The translations under genes and the position numbers were made by a program. From Clostridium drakei (lineage in GTDB: Bacteria; Bacillota; Clostridia; Clostridiales; Clostridiaceae): DNA of 64,000 nucleotides. Where the stretch lies: contig NZ_JIBU02000012.1 in assembly GCF_000633595.2 (NCBI RefSeq), positions 65,574 to 129,573 of the forward strand. The letters run 5' to 3'. The notes below the pieces were generated by a model. That model saw only the letters and a list, made by a program, of their open reading frames with translations. It was not told where the DNA came from and made no database searches. Below, piece after piece: positions 46,801-56,789 of the stretch (its first letter is position 1; every line of letters starts with the position of its first letter).

Positions 46801-49800
46801 AGGAAAAGGGTAGAACTACTTTATTCCAAGATGAATAAAGTAGCTTCCATATACGAAAAAGGTATTTTTGATATAGATTACTTAGGTATGTTAAATAGAT
46901 TTAAAGTAGAATATACAAGTATATTTAAAATATTCAAAAAATCATATAGAACTGACAGAAAAATAATTAGGAAAATGAATAAAAATGTAGTTAAAAAGCT
47001 TAAAGATGAAACTATTATTGATCTATTATTTGATTTAAAGGAAATAGATGAGAGTAAAAATTGGTTAGCTGAAAATGACATTTTAATAAAAAGTATGATG
47101 GGTCAACATTATGCAGAAGATAAAACAAATTGGAATAATATATATGAAAAGCTTAAGGATTTTAATAAGTTGCTACAATATTTTTCAAAAGAAAATATAC
47201 CACCTAAAATTAAGGTTGAACTTATTGAAGGAGTAGCCGAAGATAGTGTTATTGCTAAGCAATATAGCAAAATTAATTCTTTAAAAGATTTCAATAGTAC
47301 AGAAGATTTTTCTTTGATATTCCCAGATTTAAAAAATATAAAAGATCTACCAATTGATAAGCTTATTTATAATCTTAAATATAAATACAGCATAATGGAA
47401 AATATTGAATGTGATTATAATAGTATAATTTCTAATATTTATGATCAGCATATCAACGGAATTGATGATAAGAAAATAACTCAATTACTGGAAGATTTGA
47501 ATATAATTAATGATAGTAAGAAGTGGTTATTTGAAAATGATAATTTGATTAAGAAAGTTTTAGGTGACTACTATTTGACAGAAAATACAAATTGGGATGT
47601 TATAGACAATAAGATAAATACATTTAGCAGTATTTTAAGTTTCTTCGAAAATGAAGTAATGCCAAACAAATTGCGAAATGAGTTTCTTTGTGAAGAAAGA
47701 AATTGGAATGAGTTTAAAGAATTTAATAATTTTATGATGAAATTACCAAATATTAATATAGAAGATACTATAAATTTGCTTTTTTATGATTTATATGATA
47801 TTGAAGAAATAAATGTGAAAGACTTTTGGAATCTTACTAATAATATGAAGAAAACTACCATGGATATAGAAAAAGATTTTAATGATATCCTTTGTTGTTT
47901 AAAGAGAAGCGAGGAATGTAAAAATATTAATGAGAAAACAATAGAAAACTTGCTAAACTCTATAAAAAAGGTTCAAGTAAATAATCAATGGTTAAATGAA
48001 AATGACAGTATGTTAACTAATTTTTTTCAAAACATGAATTCAGGATTGGATACTGATTGGGAAAAATTAAGGAAAATTTGTAATTATGTTAAGAATATAA
48101 ATAATTTTTTTGGACATCAAGATATAGCTGAAAAAACAAAGGAAATATTAATGGGAAAAGGTGATAAAAAAGAATTAATAGAATTAGCTGGAGAAATTAA
48201 AATTATTATAGAAACAAATTTAGTGGCACAGATATCAGATTTTTTAAAAAATGATATTATTAAACATGATAAAATTATTGAAATTGTTAACTATTGTAAG
48301 CAACTTATTAAATCATCAAATGAAATCATAAAAGAATATAATAATGTTTCACCAATGTTTATAACAAAACGTAATTATATAGAATTAATCAATGATTTAG
48401 ATAAATTAATCATTATACAGGATTTTATTAAAGATATTCAACAGAATACTAAAAAATTAAATGACTTATACGTATATAAATTTATAGGAATCGATACGAA
48501 CTGGGAAAATATACTAAGTGATTTAAATTGGACAATGAAGTTTAAAGATGCTTGTTTAAAATATAAATTAGACAAAGAGTTTATACAGTATGTTTGTACT
48601 CATAAAGATTCAGGAAAGAATATTTATTTAGCAGTAAAGCAATTGGAGGAATCCTACAATAATGTTATTCTTGACTTTAAACAGTATGAAACTTTATTTG
48701 AAAACAAGTTATCTTCTATGAATTTGAGAGAACTTTTAGTGAAAATACAAGGATGTGGGGACATTTCATTACTTGATGAGTGGATTAATTATAAAATTAG
48801 TAAAAGTAATTGTGAAGTAAATGGGGTAGGGGATTTTATTGAAAAAATAGAAGAGGAAAAGTTAGAAACTAATTTAATAATGAATTCATTTTTAAAAGGA
48901 TTTTATAAGATGTGGTTAGATGCTACTATTGTAAGATACCCAGCAATTTTAGAATTTCGTAGAGTTATGCAAGACATAAGTGTTGAGACATTTTCACAAT
49001 TAGATGAAGCTCAGTTTATAATAGCACAAGCTAGAATAAGAGAATTGCTAATAAAAAAGATACCTAAAAAAAATAAAATTGTATTAGCAAATGATGAACT
49101 TTCAACTTTGAAGCATGAATTAAATAAAAAGAAAAAGATAATGCCTTTGAGAAAGTTATTCAAAGCAATACCTAATTTACTTATGACACTTAAACCTTGT
49201 TTAATGATGTCTCCACTATCTGTTTCATATTTTTTAGAGGCACAAAGTTATAATTTTGATATGGTAATATTTGATGAAGCATCTCAAGTTCATCCACAGG
49301 ATTCAATAGGTGCAATTTTTAGAGGAAATCAAGTTATAATAGCTGGCGATAAAGAACAGTTACCACCAACAAGCTTTTTTGCCAATCATACAGAAGATAA
49401 TAATTTTGATGAAGATAATGAAGAAGATGAAGATTTATATGATAATTTTAGTACACAAGGCTCAATACTAGATGAAATGTCAAATATAATACCAGAACAT
49501 ACACTTCTATGGCATTATCGTAGCCGTAATGAAGATTTAATAGCATTTTCTAATAAAAAAATTTATGATAGTATGCTAACCACATTTCCAAGTAATAATA
49601 ACTTACAGGATAATGGTGTTGAGTATATATATGTGGAGAATGGAGTTTATGAAAAGAGTTGTAATAAAATAGAAGCGCAAAAAATAGTAGAGCTGATAAG
49701 AATACATATTGCTAAATATTCAAAACGATCTTTAGGTGTTATAACATTTAGCCAGAAACAGCAGGATGTCGTTGAGGATGTCATTAATAAATTCAGAATT

Positions 49801-51159
49801 GAGAATCCACAATATGAAACATTCTTTGATGAAGCTAAAGAAGAACCTTTTTTTGTTAAAAATCTTGAAAATGTACAAGGGGATGAAAGAGATACAATTA
49901 TATTTAGTATAGGTTATGCAAGAAATGCTAAAGGAACTATGTATATGAGATTTGGACCTCTTGGACATGAGGGTGGATATAGAAGATTAAATGTTGCTAT
50001 TACTCGTGCAAAGTACAATGTAAAACTAGTTGGATCAATAAGGCCAACAGATATAGACTTATCAAGAACTAAGTCTGAAGGGGTAAAAATGTTACGATCT
50101 TATATTGAATTTGCTATTAATAGAGATAATCTTTTAAGTGAAAAAGATATTCATATGGATAAAGAAAAAGATTTATCATTTGAAGAATATATTGCAGATA
50201 TATTAATTAAGTCAGGGTACAAAGTTGACACTCAAATAGGAAGTTCGGAATATAAAATCGATATAGCAATTAAGGATCCACAAAATTATCAGAGATACGT
50301 CATTGGTATTGAGTGTGACGGATATAATTATCATTTAGCTAAAACAGTTAGAGACCGGGATCGATTAAGGCAAAGTATGTTAAAAAAGGTTGGGTGGAAG
50401 CTATATCGTATTTGGTCAACTGAATGGATTAGAAATCCTATTACAGAGAAGGAAAGGCTTTTAAATGCAATAAAACAAGCTATCCAGGACAGTAGTCATG
50501 AAACCAATAAAATGCAGCAGGTTAAGACAAATAAAAAGATTGAGTTGATTGCAAAAAACTTAGTGGAATCTCATAATGATATTGAAGCAGAAGATGACAG
50601 TTTGGATACAAATAATCCATATCAATTTGAATATTATAAAGAGGCCCATTTATCAGAATACGTAGCTTCTGAGAAGCAACCATCATTATATGGTGCAATT
50701 AAGTTTGTTGTAGAAAATGAGCAGCCAATACATAAGGATCTATTGTATAAAAGATTAGCATGTCTTTGGGAAAATCAAAAAGTTACGATAAAGGTACGTA
50801 AAGCAGTAGATAGTCAACTAAGCTTTAATTTAGAAAATGATGTAGAAATAATTCAGGATTTTTGCTGGAGTAAGTTAAATAAAAAAGCTAAAGTTCGTAT
50901 ACCAGAAAAGGGTGGAGAAGTAAGATCTATAAAACACATATGCAAAGAAGAACTTGCGGAAGCAATGAGTGTAATAGCAAGTAAAAGTATTGGAATTGAT
51001 GAAGAAGAATTACTTTTGGCAACGGCTAGGGAATTTGGTTTCCAACGATTTGGTGATAATATTAGGCAGGCAATGACAGAAGCGAGAGAATATTTAATAA
51101 ACAGTGAACGTGTACTAAACATTGATGGCAAAATTTTGAAAAAGGATGATGCAAAATGA
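43825..51159 (+). CDS. Giant SF1 helicase with DUF4011, C-terminal nuclease and DUF3320
   Basis: A 2444-residue multidomain protein. The N-terminus (about 1-260; WKDSLLDPGKRNRLLNYKK) is DUF4011-like. Walker A VMQGPPGTGKSQT is near 309-318; Walker B with motif III is about 1500 residues later (VIFDEASQVHPQDS near 1816, AGDKEQLPPTSFF). Motifs V and VI are VQGDERDTI near 2018 and LNVAITRAKYNVKL near 2053. A Vsr/MTES_1575-type nuclease follows (about 2130-2210; YKIDIAI, VIGIECDGYNYH, LYRIWSTEW), then DUF3320. The region between A and B is a helical insert with internal repeats. The GTG start at 43825 has AGGTGA upstream. Its stop overlaps the kinase start, so the two are coupled. Related helicases often occur in defence loci. 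Confidence 0.9.
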   Translation: MIDYNTKIEKRIEIWKDSLLDPGKRNRLLNYKKTKRSNIGIVEPEFMDIYKRIVGNEEKLTFKAPISRNTDKKMYDVLSLLSAMSEPITVVRGDIKTEVSNEECKKTLKNLRDKSKLSLDEQGINILYLVCGFLRWRDKSYNSWLLSPLILVPVSIEVEAIHAPYTLKLYDDEIVLNPTLAFILEKDYGVTLPAFDSNEDEIETFIDKVEEIVNYNGWGILRETSLSLLSFLKINMYKDLEINTERIIQNPVIRAMCGDKSSILGFDEASDGYDHDSITKPIDTFQVMDADSSQQDAILLSKKGISFVMQGPPGTGKSQTITNIIAEALAGGKKVLFVSEKMAALEVVYRRLTEVGLADFCLAIHSHKVNKKCVLEDIGKTLLLPEETVNNNALGVLNELLVEREKLNKYNSELHTVIEPLGMSIYEVYGQVFKLSEIPDISFTINNIDKTTFENLSRYQYAIKLYINTIKNLRIDYYKNPWKNCTLSMVTHEKKLSIESNVSILYIKFEDLVEKLECYINKYHLPFEFKLEVIGEVLEVLKISSQSPTVPLSWIYNDNIEELIECAKIYKKTNELYKSSLDEISKNYSSGILQLDAKKSENSIVQSIRLIENIINEGKYTDREKILESIEDISRVAINLYDDSLTLYNIASKVSEKIGIQRDITLNYIKEMVDICNSINEIPKLEEIWFSPNAINEAEKLVDAGEKISTETNKVLSEILTKYKENILEINSIEMLDRFYSKYKQVFNYIQHCKMKETIDSDKCEGIYQIDVQIFAKKARKIVEDISNIFNDAYKTMLKISEKYSMNIYSTIGDLHKLNELSKLIISDVRPTEIWFDKSKHIVITKILSKIKEEVNLLVDKTNEINMLCRKDVFNTDYLKILNRFKLQYSGIFEAFERSSDYNDQPNERKLITLKFIPKNKLLINDVQRLYNEAYNAALNIIESYGLKSYDTINEINELTEICTLILSNIRPTEVWFDKNRYDEISQTIENTRKRVELLYSKMNKVASIYEKGIFDIDYLGMLNRFKVEYTSIFKIFKKSYRTDRKIIRKMNKNVVKKLKDETIIDLLFDLKEIDESKNWLAENDILIKSMMGQHYAEDKTNWNNIYEKLKDFNKLLQYFSKENIPPKIKVELIEGVAEDSVIAKQYSKINSLKDFNSTEDFSLIFPDLKNIKDLPIDKLIYNLKYKYSIMENIECDYNSIISNIYDQHINGIDDKKITQLLEDLNIINDSKKWLFENDNLIKKVLGDYYLTENTNWDVIDNKINTFSSILSFFENEVMPNKLRNEFLCEERNWNEFKEFNNFMMKLPNINIEDTINLLFYDLYDIEEINVKDFWNLTNNMKKTTMDIEKDFNDILCCLKRSEECKNINEKTIENLLNSIKKVQVNNQWLNENDSMLTNFFQNMNSGLDTDWEKLRKICNYVKNINNFFGHQDIAEKTKEILMGKGDKKELIELAGEIKIIIETNLVAQISDFLKNDIIKHDKIIEIVNYCKQLIKSSNEIIKEYNNVSPMFITKRNYIELINDLDKLIIIQDFIKDIQQNTKKLNDLYVYKFIGIDTNWENILSDLNWTMKFKDACLKYKLDKEFIQYVCTHKDSGKNIYLAVKQLEESYNNVILDFKQYETLFENKLSSMNLRELLVKIQGCGDISLLDEWINYKISKSNCEVNGVGDFIEKIEEEKLETNLIMNSFLKGFYKMWLDATIVRYPAILEFRRVMQDISVETFSQLDEAQFIIAQARIRELLIKKIPKKNKIVLANDELSTLKHELNKKKKIMPLRKLFKAIPNLLMTLKPCLMMSPLSVSYFLEAQSYNFDMVIFDEASQVHPQDSIGAIFRGNQVIIAGDKEQLPPTSFFANHTEDNNFDEDNEEDEDLYDNFSTQGSILDEMSNIIPEHTLLWHYRSRNEDLIAFSNKKIYDSMLTTFPSNNNLQDNGVEYIYVENGVYEKSCNKIEAQKIVELIRIHIAKYSKRSLGVITFSQKQQDVVEDVINKFRIENPQYETFFDEAKEEPFFVKNLENVQGDERDTIIFSIGYARNAKGTMYMRFGPLGHEGGYRRLNVAITRAKYNVKLVGSIRPTDIDLSRTKSEGVKMLRSYIEFAINRDNLLSEKDIHMDKEKDLSFEEYIADILIKSGYKVDTQIGSSEYKIDIAIKDPQNYQRYVIGIECDGYNYHLAKTVRDRDRLRQSMLKKVGWKLYRIWSTEWIRNPITEKERLLNAIKQAIQDSSHETNKMQQVKTNKKIELIAKNLVESHNDIEAEDDSLDTNNPYQFEYYKEAHLSEYVASEKQPSLYGAIKFVVENEQPIHKDLLYKRLACLWENQKVTIKVRKAVDSQLSFNLENDVEIIQDFCWSKLNKKAKVRIPEKGGEVRSIKHICKEELAEAMSVIASKSIGIDEEELLLATAREFGFQRFGDNIRQAMTEAREYLINSERVLNIDGKILKKDDAK

Positions 51160-52871
51160 AAAATAACAATAACATAACGCAGATTAACGGAACTGTTTTA
51201 TCTGGAGAGCAAACTCAATTAAATCTGATAATTGATGATAATAAAACATCAATTAATCAAGAACTTAATAATACTATAAATAATAATTTAGAGCCTGGTA
51301 CTGTGCTTTGCGATAAATATGAAGTTATTAGTAAATTGGATGTGGTGACAGGAGAGGCGGACTTATACATTTGCAAGTGGAATAATAAAGAGTATATTGC
51401 TAAGGTGTACAGGCGTGAATTTGCTATAAAGCAGGATGTTGTAGAAATATTAAAAAGTATTAATTCGCCATTTGTATCTAAGATATATGAGACAGGTATA
51501 CATAAAGGAAAACCTTTTGAAGTTTTGGACTATTATAAAAACGGAAGTTTGCAAGGAAGAAAATTAAACAAAGATTTTAATTATGAAGAGATTCGCAAAA
51601 ATATTATTCCAAGTATTAATGAAGGTTTGAAGGTTTTGCACAGTAATGGAATTATTCATAAAGATTTAAAACCATCTAATATCATGATTACTGACAATGG
51701 AAAAGATGTTACTATTATTGACTTTGGTATCAGTTCAGTGAAAAGTGATGGTAATACAATAATTGTTACCAAAACAGGAATGACACCAGAGTACTCGGCA
51801 CCAGAAACTTTTCGTAATTTATTTTTGGAGGAATCTGATTATTATTCTTTTGGAATAACAATATTTGAGCTATTTTGCGGATATACTCCATATAAAAATA
51901 TGAAGGCTGAGGAAATAGAAAAGTATGTATCTGTGCAAAGAATACCATTTCAAGAGGATATGCCAAGTGAACTAAAAAATTTTATTTCTGCACTTACTTA
52001 TTATGATATTACAAATAGAAGAAATAAAAAGAACCCCAATCGACGATGGACATATGATGAGGTTAAGCAGTGGTGTGATGGAAAGAAACTAGCTATTCCT
52101 GGAGAAGGCATTGGTAATTCTGAAAAACTTGAAATGCCACCATATACTTTTTTACGCAAAAAATATACAGATATTCCATCTCTTGTTGCAGCATTAGCTG
52201 AGAATTGGGAAAATGGTAAAAAGCAATTATTCCGCGGATTGATTTCAGGATTCTTTAAAGGTTTTAATCCTGAGATTGCTACATTTTGTTTAGACGCTGA
52301 GTTAGAAGCAACAAGAACTAGTGGAAAAGACGATATCATCTTTTGGAAATTGCTTTATACTATTTATCCAGAATTAAGAGCATTTTATTGGAAAGGAGGA
52401 AGCTTTGAAAGTATCAATGCTTTAGGTCGAGATATGCTAGAGCGGCTTTGGAAAAATGATACTAGTAAGTTAAATTATTATGATAGTATACTTTCAGAAA
52501 AGTTACTTTCAACTTATGTTCAGACGATAGCACCTAATGATGAAAAGCTGAAGAGTGCAGTTGGTAATATTGAAGCTATGCATGAATTTAATAATAATGA
52601 TGAACGCAGTAAGTTGATGACTTGTTATCAGATGGCTTACATGTTATCCGGACAGAGAATTTTAGATTTAGATGGTGTTAAATTTAAAAATGTAGGAGAA
52701 CTTGCTTCATATATGAAAGAGCTTCTTAATAAGTCTTATGAAGAATTTGAAAGCTTTTGCCATAAGCTGATAGATAGTGAAGATAATTTGGACATACGTT
52801 TAGAGAGTTGGCTTATTGCTATTGGAAAGAGAAAAGAATTGGATAAGTGGAAAGAAACACTAGTAGGATAG
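51156..52871 (+). CDS. Serine/threonine protein kinase with unknown C-terminal domain
   Basis: 571 residues. A hydrophilic N-terminus (1-45) rich in Asn, Gln and Thr is followed by a Hanks-type kinase domain (about 50-310): the catalytic lysine in YIAKVYRRE, HKDLKPSNIMI, the DFG motif in IIDFGISS, and TGMTPEYSAPE in the activation segment. All catalytic residues are present. The C-terminal 260 residues (LVAALAENWENGKKQLFRG, LSEKLLSTYVQ, SWLIAIGKRKELDKWKE) are helical and unrecognised. There is no membrane segment, so it is cytoplasmic. The ATG overlaps the helicase stop. With the FHA protein and PP2C phosphatase further on it forms a complete phospho-switch. Confidence 0.92.
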   Translation: MKNNNNITQINGTVLSGEQTQLNLIIDDNKTSINQELNNTINNNLEPGTVLCDKYEVISKLDVVTGEADLYICKWNNKEYIAKVYRREFAIKQDVVEILKSINSPFVSKIYETGIHKGKPFEVLDYYKNGSLQGRKLNKDFNYEEIRKNIIPSINEGLKVLHSNGIIHKDLKPSNIMITDNGKDVTIIDFGISSVKSDGNTIIVTKTGMTPEYSAPETFRNLFLEESDYYSFGITIFELFCGYTPYKNMKAEEIEKYVSVQRIPFQEDMPSELKNFISALTYYDITNRRNKKNPNRRWTYDEVKQWCDGKKLAIPGEGIGNSEKLEMPPYTFLRKKYTDIPSLVAALAENWENGKKQLFRGLISGFFKGFNPEIATFCLDAELEATRTSGKDDIIFWKLLYTIYPELRAFYWKGGSFESINALGRDMLERLWKNDTSKLNYYDSILSEKLLSTYVQTIAPNDEKLKSAVGNIEAMHEFNNNDERSKLMTCYQMAYMLSGQRILDLDGVKFKNVGELASYMKELLNKSYEEFESFCHKLIDSEDNLDIRLESWLIAIGKRKELDKWKETLVG

Positions 52872-52888
52872 TATGGGGGAAGATGAGT

Positions 52889-54301
52889 ATGTTTTTATTT
52901 AGAAATAAGGAGATTGATAAATTAAAGCAAGAGTTGAAGGTTTTAAAAAACGAGAAACAACTACTATTAGATAAATATGAAAAATTGGATAAAGAGTTAC
53001 ATAAATTTGAAAATGAAAATAAGAAACTTTTAGAACGTGCAGAGCTTGCAGAAAAGTTTGAAACAGCTGATCGTTTTCACAAGTTTTTAGAATCATTTGG
53101 GAAAAAACCTAAGTTAGTTGACTTAATATTTGAATTAGAAAAAGATAATAAAGATGTACAGAAAATAGTTTCTGCTTTTAATAAAAATGAAAGTATTTTA
53201 ATTAATGAAAAGTCATCATATTTGTTTCAATATACAGATAAAAAGGATAAATCTCAACCTAAAATTGAAGATATAGAAGATATGAGCAAAAAAATCGATA
53301 CTGAATTAAATCAAATTGTATCAGCTGGATTGGAAAGAATAGAAAATGAAAAGAAAGAAAAGCGGAAGAAGGAGGAAGAGGAACGTTTTGGAAAAGTTTT
53401 ATATTCTGAAGATGATACTATAAGGTATGGCAATACACCTGGAAATATAGCTAATGGGGGTAGGTGTTGTATTTATGGTGATAGAATATACATTGGACTT
53501 AAAAATAAAATTATGATTGAATATAGTAAAAAGACTGGTGAAAAAGTAAAAGAATATAGAGGATTTAATTTAGGAAAACTTGCCGTAATCCACAATAAAT
53601 TGTTTTATGGAAATATAAGATATGAAAAGTTTATAGCGTTTTTAGGAAATCGAAATATTGAATGTTTCACGTGTTTTAAAGGAGAATTTTATTGGGGGAG
53701 TCAAACTATTTATGATGGAAGACTTTATTTTACAAATAGAGATGATGGAGATAGGATTTATTATTGTTCATTGCAAGGCCAGAATGTAACAGAATTAAGC
53801 AGCAATGCTTTACCAGCAAAAAGAGGAACCGAGCTAAGTTTCTCGAGTGATTGGGTATATTATAACAGTACAAGTGGATTTGCAAGGATAAACTCAAACA
53901 ATAGTTCATTTGAACTGCTTCCAAATGGACTATATGGTATTATTTGTAGCCCAAAGGGTGTATATGGGCTAATTTCAAAAAATTATAGAAGTCAATTATA
54001 TTACTTTAAGCATACAAATCCTGAAGAAACTATTCTTATTATTGATGATGTTATATGCTTTAACCTTAATAAAAACAAAATAGTATTTTCTTCTAGAAAT
54101 AAGAAAGGATTATTTACTGCTAATTCTGATGGAAGTGAAATAAGAATGATAGTTCAGTATACTGCATGGTCTATTAATATAGTAAATGATTGGGTATATT
54201 TTAAAGATAGTAACATGATGGATGACTACTATCGTGTTCGAATAGATGGCACAGGTCTAACTCGCTTAAAAGAAGGTGAGCCATTATATGTAGTTGACTA
54301 G
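52889..54301 (+). CDS. Coiled-coil plus DUF5050-like beta-propeller protein (copy 1)
   Basis: A 470-residue protein with an N-terminal coiled coil (about 1-60; NKEIDKLKQELKVLKNEKQ), a conserved linker (LAEKFETADRFHKFLESFGK), and a C-terminal beta-propeller of the DUF5050 type (about 180-470) in which short repeats carry RIYIGLKNK, RLYFTNRDDGDRIYY, DWVYYNSTSGFARIN and DWVYFKDSN. Such propellers usually bind ligands or proteins. Start: GGGGGA lies 8 bases before ATG 52889, while upstream in-frame starts (GTG 52847, ATG 52883) fit less well. It follows the kinase closely. It is a paralog of the 54697 protein. Confidence 0.75.
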   Translation: MFLFRNKEIDKLKQELKVLKNEKQLLLDKYEKLDKELHKFENENKKLLERAELAEKFETADRFHKFLESFGKKPKLVDLIFELEKDNKDVQKIVSAFNKNESILINEKSSYLFQYTDKKDKSQPKIEDIEDMSKKIDTELNQIVSAGLERIENEKKEKRKKEEEERFGKVLYSEDDTIRYGNTPGNIANGGRCCIYGDRIYIGLKNKIMIEYSKKTGEKVKEYRGFNLGKLAVIHNKLFYGNIRYEKFIAFLGNRNIECFTCFKGEFYWGSQTIYDGRLYFTNRDDGDRIYYCSLQGQNVTELSSNALPAKRGTELSFSSDWVYYNSTSGFARINSNNSSFELLPNGLYGIICSPKGVYGLISKNYRSQLYYFKHTNPEETILIIDDVICFNLNKNKIVFSSRNKKGLFTANSDGSEIRMIVQYTAWSINIVNDWVYFKDSNMMDDYYRVRIDGTGLTRLKEGEPLYVVD

Positions 54302-54696
54302 AATATGCTTTATATAATAACATAAAAAAATTTTATTAACTGTTAATATAGAAATGACTTTCTGGTAAAATAGAGAGGTTTATACTTCAAGGTAAATTGC
54401 CCTAATTAGAAAAAGAAATGAATTATTTGATATAAATGTTGTAAAGATACAGAAATTTTTGAAGGATAAGTTAATAAATAGTATTATTCGAGTAGAATTA
54501 TTGATTCTATGAGATTTGGTTAGGTATAATATTTATTTAGAATTAGAAAGATTATATGAAAAAGTTAAAGTTTTTTCACAAACTGGCAGACGATGAAGAT
54601 AATTCTGATATGTATGTTGAAAGCTAATTCATTATTTTAGGAAAAGAATTGATAAATGAAAAGAAATGTTACTAGAATGGTATGGAGGAAAAAATT
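54302..54696 (+). other. Gap with gene debris
   Basis: Contains the 16-base repeat TATACTTCAAGGTAAA (54381-54396), a 24-codon ATG reading frame at 54556-54627 (MKKLKFFHKLADDEDNSDMY) and, before it, an open stretch without a start. These look like leftovers of a duplicated gene rather than functional genes. Confidence 0.4.
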
Positions 54697-56736
54697 ATGT
54701 CCTTATTTGAAGACAATAAAATTAAAGAATTGAAAGAACAATTTGAACTTATTAGCAAAGAAAAGGCGAGTTTATTAGATGAGAATGGTAATTTGTATTT
54801 TCAGTTATATAATCTTGAAAATGAAAAAAGGCAAATTTTTGACGCTACTTCTAAATTAGAAAAAGTAAGACAAGTATTATTAGATAAAGTTGAGAAATTA
54901 GAGATACAGTTGCATGAAATTAAAAGCGAAAATAAGCAACATTCTCAAAGTATTTATAAATTAGAAAAGGAAAAACAAGTGTTATTAGATAAAGTGGAGA
55001 AACTAAATATAGAGTTACATGAAATTGAAAGTACAAATAAGCAACTTTCAGAAGCTCTTTCTAAACTAGAAGAAGAGAAAGTGAAAAAGGATATTAAATA
55101 TGCTAATTTGGAGTATGAAAATCCTTATAATACTAAAACAAGAGAAGTTTTTTTAGAAAGTACAGAGTCTGAAGAAAAACAAAAGTCATTTTTAAGATTA
55201 CAGTATATTTTAGCACTTTATATAAATAAAAAAGAGAAAATTAATTTCTTTAAAATGATGCAGAATTTAGAAATGGAAAAGAAAATGTTGCTAGATAAAA
55301 ATCAAGAATTTGAAATACAATTACATAATATTAAAAGTGAAAACATTGAATTTTCAAAAATTATTACGCAACTAGAAAAAGAAAAAAAAGTACAAGTGGA
55401 AGCACACAATAGTAAATCAGAGAATGAAAATATTCGTGTTGCTAAGATTAATGAGGAAGTTTTGAGACGTGCTGAACTTGCCGAAAAATTTGAAACAGCA
55501 GATCGGTTTCACAAATTTTTAGAATCATTTGGCAAAGCTCCTAAATTAGTTGATTTAATTTCCAAATTAGAAAAAAATAATGAAGATGTAGAAGAAATGG
55601 TCTCAACTTTTCATGAAAATGAAAGTGGATTAATTGAAGAACAGTCTTCATATTTGTTTGAATATATAAATGAAAAGCAAGAAATTCAACCTAAAATTCA
55701 AGTCATAGAAGAAGTGAGTAAAAGAATTGACAGCGAATTAGAGCAAGCAGTATTAAATGAATTAGAAAAATCCAAAACAGAAAAAGAAAAACACCAACAA
55801 AAGGAAAGAGAAAAGCGCTTTGGAGACGTTTTATATACAGATGAGGATATTATGAATTATGGAAATATCCCAGGGAATATAGCTAATGGTGGGAATTGTT
55901 GCGATTATAGGGATAGAGTATATATTGGATTTAAAAAAGGAACGATGACTGAATATAACAAAAACACAGGTGAAAATGTTAAGGAATATACTGGGTATAA
56001 TAAAGAGAAACTTACTGTTATGAAAGGAAAATTATTTTATGGACATGGATTTGATAAATACTATAGTAACGCTGGAGGTAAGGGTCTTTGGCATAGTCAA
56101 ATGATTTACAAGGAAAATCTATATTTTGTAAATAAGGAAGATGGAGATAGAATTTATTATTCTTCATTAGAAGGCGAAAATCCCAAAGAGCTTTGTAATA
56201 ATGCACTACCTGTTGATTTGGAATATGGTTCTACAATTGAGTATGCCTTTTCTTCTGAATGGATGTATTACAATAGTATAGAAGGATTTGCACGAATTAA
56301 CTTGAAAAGCAGTAAATTTGAATTAATTCATAATAAATTAGATAAATTTAATAAATTGAGAGATATTATTTGTACACCTAAAGGGTTATATGCTCGAATT
56401 TGTGGTAGTCGTAATTTATATTATACCTCACATGTAAATCCTAAAAATTTTGAGTGCATTATTGAAGATATTGGTTATTTTAATTTATATAAAAATAAAA
56501 TAGTATTTTCTTCTGAAAAGCAAAATGGATTATTTATTGCTAATCCCGATGGCAGTAATATAAAACGGATAGCTCAATATTATGCATGGGACATTTATAT
56601 AGTAAATGATTGGGTATACTTTCAAGATAACAAAGCATTTATGGACAGAAAACTGTATGATTACTATCGCGTTCGAATAGATGGTACAGGTTTAACTTGG
56701 TTAAAAGAGGGTGAGCCCCTATATGTAGTTGACTAA
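54697..56736 (+). CDS. Coiled-coil plus DUF5050-like beta-propeller protein (copy 2)
   Basis: A 679-residue paralog of the 52889 protein with a much longer N-terminal coiled coil (about 1-270). This contains internal heptad repeats: LLDKVEKLEIQLHEIKSENK and LLDKVEKLNIELHEIESTNK are adjacent copies, with a third, more distant one near residue 200. The linker LAEKFETADRFHKFLESFGK is identical to copy 1, and the propeller follows (GNIPGNIANGG, RIYYSSLEGENP, DWVYFQDNK). The last residues, RIDGTGLTWLKEGEPLYVVD, match copy 1 but for one residue. Start ATG 54697 has GGAGG 8 bases upstream; ATG 54682 precedes that site. Confidence 0.75.
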   Translation: MSLFEDNKIKELKEQFELISKEKASLLDENGNLYFQLYNLENEKRQIFDATSKLEKVRQVLLDKVEKLEIQLHEIKSENKQHSQSIYKLEKEKQVLLDKVEKLNIELHEIESTNKQLSEALSKLEEEKVKKDIKYANLEYENPYNTKTREVFLESTESEEKQKSFLRLQYILALYINKKEKINFFKMMQNLEMEKKMLLDKNQEFEIQLHNIKSENIEFSKIITQLEKEKKVQVEAHNSKSENENIRVAKINEEVLRRAELAEKFETADRFHKFLESFGKAPKLVDLISKLEKNNEDVEEMVSTFHENESGLIEEQSSYLFEYINEKQEIQPKIQVIEEVSKRIDSELEQAVLNELEKSKTEKEKHQQKEREKRFGDVLYTDEDIMNYGNIPGNIANGGNCCDYRDRVYIGFKKGTMTEYNKNTGENVKEYTGYNKEKLTVMKGKLFYGHGFDKYYSNAGGKGLWHSQMIYKENLYFVNKEDGDRIYYSSLEGENPKELCNNALPVDLEYGSTIEYAFSSEWMYYNSIEGFARINLKSSKFELIHNKLDKFNKLRDIICTPKGLYARICGSRNLYYTSHVNPKNFECIIEDIGYFNLYKNKIVFSSEKQNGLFIANPDGSNIKRIAQYYAWDIYIVNDWVYFQDNKAFMDRKLYDYYRVRIDGTGLTWLKEGEPLYVVD

Positions 56737-56789
56737 GATATAAAAAATATATATAAGTATAAAATTCTTTGATAACTAATGGCGATAAT

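Noticed and set aside
43638-54396. 16-base repeat TATACTTCAAGGTAAA in two gaps of the island
   Set aside because: Exact but short and A/T-rich; I could not extend the match, so it is noted only as debris of duplicated sequence.
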